Part shown: one piece after another, positions 1 through 6,400 of the stretch | How positions within the stretch are numbered: position 1 is the stretch's first letter | Layout of the letters: every line of letters begins with the position of its first letter | Origin: Burkholderiales bacterium | GTDB lineage: Bacteria > Pseudomonadota > Gammaproteobacteria > Burkholderiales > Ga0077523 | Length of the DNA stretch: 6,831 bases | Direction of reading: 5' to 3' | Assembly (NCBI GenBank): GCA_025459035.1 | Contig: JALORJ010000140.1 | Coordinates: 1 to 6,831 of the forward strand | Made by a program: the position numbers and the translations under genes | Notes under the pieces: model-generated | Seen by the model: only the letters and a program-made list of their open reading frames with translations | Databases searched by the model: none | Told to the model about the DNA's origin: nothing

Positions 1-1395
1 TGGTGGGCGCTGAACGCGCTCGGCGTGTCCGTCGTGCCGCTGCCGGCCGATGCGCGCACGGCCGAGCTGGCGTGGGTGCTCGAGCACAGCGACGCGACGC
101 GGGTGGTGGCGATCGCGGCGCGCCACGCGCTGCTCGCGAAGGCGCTGCCGCGCATCGACCGCGTCGTGCCGGTGATCGCGCCGGACCACCGCGGCGCGAT
201 GCCGTCGCCGATCCACGCCGCACCGCAGGCGGACCGCGCGCCCGACCGCGCGACCGAGTGCGCGCTGCTGTACACGTCCGGCACGACCGGGCGCCCGAAG
301 GGCTGCGTGCTGTCGAACGACTACTTCCTCCACGCGGCGCGCTGGTACGTGTCGGTCGGTGATCTCGCGACGCTGCGCGTGGACGTCGAGCGCATCGCCA
401 CGCCGCTGCCGCTGTCGCACATGAACGCGATGGCGTTCTCGACCATGGCCGCGCTGGCCACGGGGGGATGCATCGTGCAGATGGACCGCTTCCATCCCGC
501 CACCTGGCTCGCGAGCGTGCGCTACGCCGGGGCCACGGTCGTGCACACGCTGGGCGTGATGCCCGCGATGCTGCTGGCGCGCGCGCCGAGCCGCGAAGAG
601 CGCGCGCACGCGATCCGCTTCGGCTTCAGTCCCGGCCTCGACCCGGCGCATCACGCGGCCTTCGAGCAGCGCTACGGCTTTCCGCTGCTCGAAGCGTGGG
701 CGATGACCGAGACAGGCGCTGGCGGCATCACCATCGCGGCGCGCGAACCGCGTCACGTCGGCACGCGCTGCATCGGCCCGATCGACGCGGCGGTGGACGC
801 CTGCATCGTCGACGCCGACGGCGTGCCGGTGACCGACGGCAATGCGGGCGAACTGCGCGTGCGCGCCCGCGGTGCCGACCCACGCCGCGGCTTCTTCACG
901 CACTACCTGAAGGACCGCCACGCGACCGAAGCCGCCTGGGCCGATGGCTGGTTCCACACCGGCGACACGGTGCGCCGCGGACCGGACGGGCAACTGCACT
1001 TCGTCGACCGGCGCCAGAACGTCATCCGCCGCAGCGGCGAGAACATCGCCGCGATCGAAGTCGAGAGCACGCTCGTGCGCCATCCGCAGGTCGCGAGCTG
1101 CGCGGTGGCGGCCACGCCCGACGAACTGCGCGGCGACGAGGTGATCGCCTTCGTCGTGCTGCGTGCACCGATCGCGGCGGCCGAGCGCGCCGCGCTGGCG
1201 GCCGCGCTGGTGACCTGGACGCTGCAGGAGCTCGCGTACTTCAAGGCGCCCGGCTGGGTCGCGTTCGTCGACACGCTGCCGGTGACGGCATCGCAGAAGC
1301 TGTCGCGCGCCGAGCTGGCGACGCTCGCGCGCGAGGCGCCACGCCAGCCGTACTGCGTCGACGTGCGCATGCTGAAGAAGCGCTCCGAGCCGTGA
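1..1395 (+). CDS. Acyl-CoA synthetase / AMP-dependent ligase, 5' end cut by window
   Basis: This is a class I adenylate-forming enzyme. It should activate a carboxylic acid with ATP to an acyl-adenylate and then to an acyl-CoA. The frame is open from base 1, so the true start lies upstream; 464 residues are visible and about 50-80 N-terminal residues are probably missing. Numbering from the first codon, the ATP-binding motif TSGTTGRPKG is at 92-101, the A5 region WAMTETG at about 233-239, the A7 motif GWFHTGD at 316-322 with its ribose-binding Asp, the hinge region DRRQNVIRRSGENI at 336-349, and the C-terminal catalytic Lys in SQKLSR at about 433. These are all the core motifs, so the enzyme should be active. 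It resembles the CaiC/medium-chain acyl-CoA ligase type, but I cannot tell the substrate from sequence. Its TGA overlaps the GTG of the next gene by four bases, which implies translational coupling. Confidence 0.93.
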   Translation, partial: WWALNALGVSVVPLPADARTAELAWVLEHSDATRVVAIAARHALLAKALPRIDRVVPVIAPDHRGAMPSPIHAAPQADRAPDRATECALLYTSGTTGRPKGCVLSNDYFLHAARWYVSVGDLATLRVDVERIATPLPLSHMNAMAFSTMAALATGGCIVQMDRFHPATWLASVRYAGATVVHTLGVMPAMLLARAPSREERAHAIRFGFSPGLDPAHHAAFEQRYGFPLLEAWAMTETGAGGITIAAREPRHVGTRCIGPIDAAVDACIVDADGVPVTDGNAGELRVRARGADPRRGFFTHYLKDRHATEAAWADGWFHTGDTVRRGPDGQLHFVDRRQNVIRRSGENIAAIEVESTLVRHPQVASCAVAATPDELRGDEVIAFVVLRAPIAAAERAALAAALVTWTLQELAYFKAPGWVAFVDTLPVTASQKLSRAELATLAREAPRQPYCVDVRMLKKRSEP

Positions 1396-2561
1396 GCGGC
1401 GACTGGGCCGGCGTCGCGGTCGTCGCGCCGATCACCGTGCCGTACGTGCGGTCGAGCGCGCACGACGCGCCGTGGTGGATCGCGCAGGCGCTGCGCGCGC
1501 TGATCGGCGCCGCGGGCATCGCGAAGCGCGACATCGACGGGCTGTCGGTCGCAAGCTTCACGCTGCCGCCGGACACCGCCGCCACCGTCGTGCCGGCGCT
1601 GGGGATGGAAGTGCGCTGGCTCGACGCGCAACCGACCGGCGGCGCCAGCGGCGCGATCGCGCTGCGACGCGCCGCGCGCGCGGTGCAGGCGGGCGATGCC
1701 GAACTGGTGGCCTGCGTCGCGGCCGACACGCACCGCCCCGGCGCCTTCGCCGAGACGATGCGGCACTTCAGCCGCGCCCACACCGCCGGCGTCGCGCCGC
1801 ACGGGGCCGGCGGCCCCAACACCGTCTTCGCGCTGATCACCGACCACTGGATGCGCGCCTTCGGCACGACGCGCGAGGACTTCGGCCACATCGCCGTCGC
1901 GCAGCGCGCCAACGCCGCACGCCAGCCGAACGCGCTGCTGCGTACGCCGATCACGCTCGCCGACTACCTGGCCGCGCGACCGATCGCGCCGCCGCTGCAT
2001 CTGCTCGACTGCGTGATGCCGTGCGCCGGTGCCGAGGGCTTCCTCGTCACCACCGTCGAGCGCGCGCGTGCGCTGCGTCTGGCATACGCGCGCATCACCG
2101 CCAGCGTCGAGCGCCACAACGCGTTCGCCGACGACCCCGTGGTGACGCGCTGCGGCCTGGCCACGGACGCGCCCGCGCTGTGGGCACAGGCCGGCATCGG
2201 CCCCGACGCGATCGACTGCGTGCAGCTCTACGACGACTACCCCGTCGCGGTGTGCATGCAGGTGGAGGACCTGGGCTTCTGCGCGAAGGGCGACGGCCAC
2301 CGCTTCCTGCGCAGCCGCACGCTGACCTTCGACGGCACGTGGCCGCTGAACACCGGCGGCGGCCAGCTCTCCGGCGGTCAGGCCGGCGCCGCCGGGGGCT
2401 ACCTCGGCATGACCGAAGCGCTGCGCCAGCTCGCGGGCACCGCCGGCGACCGACAGGTGCACGGCGCAAGGCGCGCGCTGGTCAGCGGCTTCGGCATCGT
2501 CGCGTACGACCGCTGCGTGGCGACGGGGGCGGTGGTGCTGGAGGGGGTGAAGGCGTCATGA
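1392..2561 (+). CDS. Thiolase-fold protein, SCP2/lipid-transfer (Ltp2-like) type, lacking classical catalytic residues
   Basis: The protein has 389 residues, a normal length for non-decarboxylating thiolase-fold proteins. The start is GTG within the GTGA overlap at 1392-1395; a weak purine run, GAAGAAG, lies at 1374-1380. Family signs are GGASG at 83-87, the CAGAEGF segment at 211-217, LYDDYPVAV at 279-287, EDLGFCAKGDG at 292-302 and the glycine-rich NTGGGQLSGGQAGAAGG at 320-336. In true thiolases the nucleophilic Cys sits where Gly84 is here, the active His where Gln330 is, and the second Cys in the terminal Gly-rich loop, here SGFGIVAYD. All three are absent. Known relatives such as Ltp2 are aldolases that work with a DUF35 protein in steroid side-chain breakdown and use tyrosines; Tyr280, Tyr283 and Tyr337 are candidates here. 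The downstream DUF35 gene fits such a complex. The substrate is unknown. Confidence 0.88.
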   Translation: MSGDWAGVAVVAPITVPYVRSSAHDAPWWIAQALRALIGAAGIAKRDIDGLSVASFTLPPDTAATVVPALGMEVRWLDAQPTGGASGAIALRRAARAVQAGDAELVACVAADTHRPGAFAETMRHFSRAHTAGVAPHGAGGPNTVFALITDHWMRAFGTTREDFGHIAVAQRANAARQPNALLRTPITLADYLAARPIAPPLHLLDCVMPCAGAEGFLVTTVERARALRLAYARITASVERHNAFADDPVVTRCGLATDAPALWAQAGIGPDAIDCVQLYDDYPVAVCMQVEDLGFCAKGDGHRFLRSRTLTFDGTWPLNTGGGQLSGGQAGAAGGYLGMTEALRQLAGTAGDRQVHGARRALVSGFGIVAYDRCVATGAVVLEGVKAS

Positions 2562-2887
2562 CCGCAACCATCGAGCTTCCGACCTGCGCCGACTGCCATC
2601 GCGTGCACTGGCCGGCGATGACCCACTGCCCGCACTGCCTGGGCGGGGACGTGCGCATCGAGCCGCACTCCGCGACGGGCACGGTCCTCGCGACCACCGA
2701 ACTGCATCACACCCTCGACGCAGCGTTTCGCGGGCGATTGCCGTGGGCCGTGGCACTCGTGCGGCTCGACTCGGGGGTGAGCGTGCTCGTCGACAAGGTC
2801 GGTCCGGCACACGCGCGCGAGAGCCGCATCGACGTGCAGGGAGTGGACCATCGGCCGGGCCGCTCGGCCGCGGCGACGGATCGTTGA
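2558..2887 (+). CDS. DUF35-type zinc-ribbon/OB-fold protein, C-terminus probably altered
   Basis: A 109-residue protein starting at the ATG in the ATGA overlap with the thiolase-like gene. Purine-rich candidates GGAGG (2540-2544) and GAAGG (2549-2553) precede it. The zinc ribbon has Cys10-x2-Cys13 and Cys24-x2-Cys27. OB-fold strands follow (GTVLATTELHH and LPWAVALVRLD). DUF35 proteins pair with thiolase-fold partners and stabilise them or form a joint active site, so this is likely the obligate partner of the preceding protein. The N-terminal helices that many relatives carry before the ribbon are absent. After about residue 88 the sequence stops resembling the family: the expected last strand is replaced by an Arg/Ala-rich end (HRPGRSAAATDR). 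The stop lies only about five bases before recognisable higB sequence in another frame. I infer that the 3' end was lost in a rearrangement; a divergent but natural end is the alternative. Confidence 0.8.
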   Translation: MTATIELPTCADCHRVHWPAMTHCPHCLGGDVRIEPHSATGTVLATTELHHTLDAAFRGRLPWAVALVRLDSGVSVLVDKVGPAHARESRIDVQGVDHRPGRSAAATDR

Positions 2888-2892
2888 CCGGC

Positions 2893-3045
2893 GCGAGCGT
2901 GTTGAAGGACGGACGCATCGTCTTCAATCTCGCGGGCAACAAGTACCGCCTGATCGTGAAGGTGAACTTCGCGCAACGGATCGTCTACGTCCGCTTCATC
3001 GGAACCCACGGTGAGTACGACGCCATCGACGCGCGGAGCGTCTGG
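2893..3045 (+). pseudogene. higB: HigB toxin remnant (C-terminal half only)
   Basis: In the frame beginning at 2893 the translation ASVLKDGRIVFNLAGNKYRL, then a short Lys/Val/Arg-rich stretch, then VYVRFIGTHGEYDAIDARSV, matches the C-terminal half of HigB (HigB_toxin, RelE-like mRNA interferases). A complete toxin has about 95-105 residues; about 50 are present. Upstream in the same frame there is only Gly/Arg/Pro-rich shadow sequence and no toxin N-terminus. The family normally ends right after the aligned Val (3040-3042), but the next codon (3043-3045) is TGG, not a stop, and the frame then runs on across higA. I read this as a toxin that lost its head and probably its stop codon. It sits directly before higA in the usual HigB-HigA order. 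An active toxin is very unlikely. Confidence 0.78.
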
Positions 3046-3052
3046 ATCGACT

Positions 3053-3056
3053 GGAG
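3053..3056 (+). promoter_or_regulatory. Ribosome binding site of higA
   Basis: GGAG sits eight bases before the ATG at 3065. It decides the higA start: an in-frame ATG at 3011 would add a low-quality Ser/Thr/Gly-rich leader that overlaps the end of the higB remnant. Confidence 0.6.
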
Positions 3057-3064
3057 ACCTTCGC

Positions 3065-3445
3065 ATGGACATCAAGCCTGTTCGCGCCGCGAACGACGAT
3101 CGCGCTGCCCTGCGCGAGATCGACGGCCTGATGGATGCAAAGCCGCGTACCCCGGAAGCCGACCGACTGGATGTGCTGGTCACGCTCGTGGAAGCCTGGG
3201 AACGACGGCACTTCCCGATGGACGTGCCGGACGCGATCGAAGCGATCCGGTTCCGCATGGAGCAGCAGAACGTGACACCCAAGGACCGCGAGCCGTTCAT
3301 CGGCCGCAGCAACCGTGTCTACGAGGTGCTGTCCCGCAAGCGCAGCCTCACGCTACCGATGATCCGACGCCTGCACGCGGGCCTCGGGATCCCGGCCGAG
3401 AGCCTGTTGCGGCAGGTCGAAGCGGAGTCGACCACCGCCTGGTGA
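3065..3445 (+). CDS. higA: HigA-type antitoxin / HTH transcriptional regulator
   Basis: A 126-residue protein of the HigA family (COG5499-like HTH antitoxins). The N-terminal part, about residues 1-52, is the acidic helical toxin-binding region, with the family signature of TPEADRLDVLVTLVEAWE followed by RRHFPM. The helix-turn-helix, about residues 54-114, contains DAIEAIRFRMEQ, the recognition part GRSNRVYEVLSRKRSL, and LHAGLGIPAESLL. The start at 3065 is supported by GGAG eight bases upstream. The HigA role is to bind and neutralise HigB and to repress the higBA promoter. The toxin gene just upstream is broken, so this is likely an orphan antitoxin that may still bind DNA or neutralise a related toxin elsewhere. 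Its own promoter was probably lost with the 5' half of higB, leaving it dependent on read-through from the upstream operon or on a chance promoter. GC content in sampled lines is about 62-65%, lower than its neighbours, which fits acquisition by transfer. Confidence 0.87.
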   Translation: MDIKPVRAANDDRAALREIDGLMDAKPRTPEADRLDVLVTLVEAWERRHFPMDVPDAIEAIRFRMEQQNVTPKDREPFIGRSNRVYEVLSRKRSLTLPMIRRLHAGLGIPAESLLRQVEAESTTAW

Positions 3446-3477
3446 AGGCGCCGCTGCCGCGCCAAGCCCGACAGGAC

Positions 3478-6400
3478 TTACTTCCGCAGCACCCCCCGCG
3501 CGAGTTGCGCAAGAACGCCGCTCGACGACGCCCCGCCGACCCCCACGCGGCCGTCGACGGGTGGCTTCGTGTCGATCCCCGCGAGTCGCTGCGAGAGGTC
3601 GCGCGCCCAAGCGTCTGCACTCCACGCGGTCGGGTTCGATATCGAGGTCGTCGATGCCGGCGCGACGTCGTATCGCGGGGGTGTCGGCGCTTCCGGGGCG
3701 ATCCGGTTTGCGCTGGTCAGCAGCATGGGCACCGCTGACAGCCACGGCGCGGGCGCGCCGTTCGATGCAGTCTCCCGCGCGGCGGGCGCAGCGGGCGCCG
3801 CCGGAGCCGGCGTCGCGAGCGGCGCGGTGGCGCGCGTGGGCAGCGGCATCGCCGCAGCCATCACCTCCGCCGTCATCGACACTGGCGCCGCGGGGATGAC
3901 CGGAATCTCCAGCCGCAGCAGGCCCGCCGCGACGCGCTGCATCACGAACGCGTCCTGCGCCGTCGCGGTGCCGCTGTCGTTCACGTCCGCGACCAGCACC
4001 GCGTCGATCGATCGCCACGGGTCGAAGCCTGCGATCTGGCGCGCGACGAAGCGCTGGATCAGCGCCGTGTCGGCCGCCGTGTAACGCCCGTCCGCGTCGG
4101 CGTCGCCGACGTAGCCCGACACGTGCACCGCGGAGTCGCCGATCCCGGCGCGGGCGCTGCCGTCGGCGTCGGTGACGACGATGTCGCGCAGTTGCACCGT
4201 GCTCGCGCGTCCGATCGTCGCGTCGGTGCGCACGCGCGCCTGGATTTCGAGCAGCGCCCGGCCCGCGGCGGGGACGTCGAGGCCCGTGCTCATCACGACG
4301 ACGATCGAGGTCTGGCGCGTCTGCCCGCCAGCCGGTTCGCCGGGCACCGGCTCGACGGGACCCACCGTGAGCACCGCACCGTCGAGTCCGGCGGCGAGCA
4401 CGAGGCCTTCGAGGTCCAGCTGCGAGGCGTCGAACACGATCTTCAGCTCGACGCGCCGCGCACCGGCCACGCTCGCGTCGACGCGGATCGGCCACGCGAA
4501 CGCGCGCCCCGCCGCCTGCGCCGGTCCGTTGGGCACCGCGATCGACTGCCCCGGTCCGCGCACGGCATCGCCCAGCAGCAGCACCGGTGTACCGGGCGCG
4601 ACCGCGTCGACCCGCCAGGTGAGCGTCGCGTCGCCGCCCGCGACACCGTCGCCGTCACCGTCGAGCACGCGCCCCGCTGCATCGACGATCCCGTCGGCGC
4701 GACCGGCCAGCGTGACCTGCCATTCGCCGGCCGGCACGAGGCCGCCGGACCTGACGAAGCGCAGGCCACGCGCGTCGGCGTCGACGATCACGCTGCCGCC
4801 GAGCATGCGGCCCGTCGCCACGTCGCGCACCTGCACGTCGGCCGCGCGGATCGCACCACTGGCGAGGCGACTGGTGAACACGTCGAGGCTCTCGTCGGTG
4901 CCCAGCGCATGGTTGAAGTGCACCGCGAAGCCGCTCGCGTCGTTCGTGAAGCTCGCGATCTGCAGCGCTTCGGCAGTCGTGCCGAGTGCGGTGTCGACGA
5001 TCTCGCGACCGCTGGTCATCGAGAGCGCGACCCCGTCGGGCGTGGTGCTCGTGAAGCCGATCGGTTCGAGCGCGCGCAGCGTGAAGCTCCCCGGTCTCAC
5101 GCCGGCGATCTCGAACGTCCCGTCCGCCGCCGTGGTGGCCTCCAGCTCACCCGCGTTGCGTTCGCCGTCGCTGTCAGCATCGAGCCAGACCGTGCGACCC
5201 GCCGCACCAACCTCGCCCGCGTCGCGCGTGCCGTCGCCGTCGATGTCCGCGAAGACCGCCCCGCGTACCGTCCCCAGCCGGAAGCTGCCGAAGTCGACGT
5301 CGCTCACCGTCTCCCCGGCCTCCACCGTCACCGTGTGCACCCCCGGCGCCGCCACCTGCGTCGGCCGCGGCGTGCCCGTGCCTCCGGTGTCGCTGCCGCC
5401 GCCGGTTCCGTTGCCGTCGGTGCCATCTGCGTCCAGCGCCGCCGGCAGCGCCCCGATCGCCTGCGCCAGCGCCGCGAAGTCCAGCCTGCGGTACGTCGCC
5501 CCCGTGTTCTCCACGTTGTCGTTCTCGTCGTCCCCGTCGACGATCGGCGCGCTGGTACTCCTCAGCAGCGTCGCAAACTCTCCGGTCGTCAGTTGCCGCC
5601 CGAGTTCTTCCCGCGCGATCTGCTGCGCCAGCGCCGCCGCCCCCGACATGAACGCCGAGGCCTGGCTCGTGCCCTGCATCGTGCGCACGCCCCCCGTCGC
5701 ACTCGCCCCGTTGAAGCGCGCCCCCGGCGCGAACGCGTCGATCAGTTCCGCGTCGCGCTGCGAGAACGCCGCGATCTGGTCCGCACCGGTGGTGTAGTTC
5801 GTCGCCCCCCCGGCCACCCGCCACGGCCCGCCGAAGTCCCCTGCCCACGTCGCCCCCACCGCGATGACCGCCGGGTCCGAGGCCGGGTAGCCGATCCCCA
5901 GCTCTCCGCCGTTGGCGTAGAAGTGGTTGCCTGCGGCGCTCAGCACCACGACCTGCAGCCGCGACAGCGCTTCGAACTCGTCGGCGAGCCCGTAGCGCGA
6001 GGCCTCCTGCGTCCACGCCGCCCCGTCGCCCAGGGACAGGTTCACCACCCCGATGTCGTAGGCCTCGGCATTGGCCACCACCCACTGAAGGGCCCGCTCC
6101 AGATACGCGAAGCTGCCCGCGCCCGAGTCCTCGAACACCTTCAGGGCGATCAGGTCGGTCTTCGGGGCCACCCCTCCGTACAGGCCATCCCCGCTGCCGA
6201 TCACGCTCGCGATGTGCGAGCCGTGGCCGCTGCGGTCCGACGCATCGGCGTCCCCGTTGGCGAAGTCCCACTCGAACACGATGCGGTCGGCCACCCCGTT
6301 GCCATCGGCATCCGGGCCGAAGAAGCCGTGGTCGCGGTCGATGCCGGTGTCGATCACCACGGTGCGGATGCCGCGTCCGTCGAGCACGCCCCACGTGCCC

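Noticed and set aside
468..1391. Extended N-terminus of the thiolase-like protein from an ATG at 468
   Set aside because: The extra 308 codons are Arg-rich shadow of the ligase gene; the family fold begins right after the GTG at 1392.
903..2462. Long open frame on the minus strand (519 codons)
   Set aside because: It lies opposite the ligase and thiolase-like genes, is rich in Arg/Ala/Gly, and shows no family motifs; it is a high-GC shadow.
3011..3064. Upstream ATG start for higA
   Set aside because: It would add a Ser/Thr/Gly-rich leader overlapping the higB end and has no family match; the ATG at 3065 has a well-spaced GGAG.
3447..3463. Inverted repeat GGCGC / GCGCC with a 7-base loop in the gap between higA and the subtilase gene
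   Set aside because: The stem is only five pairs, no T-run follows on either strand, and such repeats are common by chance at this GC content; not supported as a terminator.
2743..3738. Single large plus-strand protein containing the HigB segment
   Set aside because: Only the part at about 2893-3042 resembles any family. The rest is Arg/Gly-rich shadow of the DUF35, higA and subtilase genes, and the read-through depends on a lost stop.
3353..4495. Open frame of 380 codons on the minus strand
   Set aside because: It is almost entirely Arg/Ala/Gly and overlaps the subtilase gene in another frame; no motifs.
4172..5797. Long open frame on the plus strand (541 codons)
   Set aside because: Its Ser/Pro/Thr/Ala-rich product is the antisense of the subtilase gene, whose domains and catalytic residues are clear on the minus strand.
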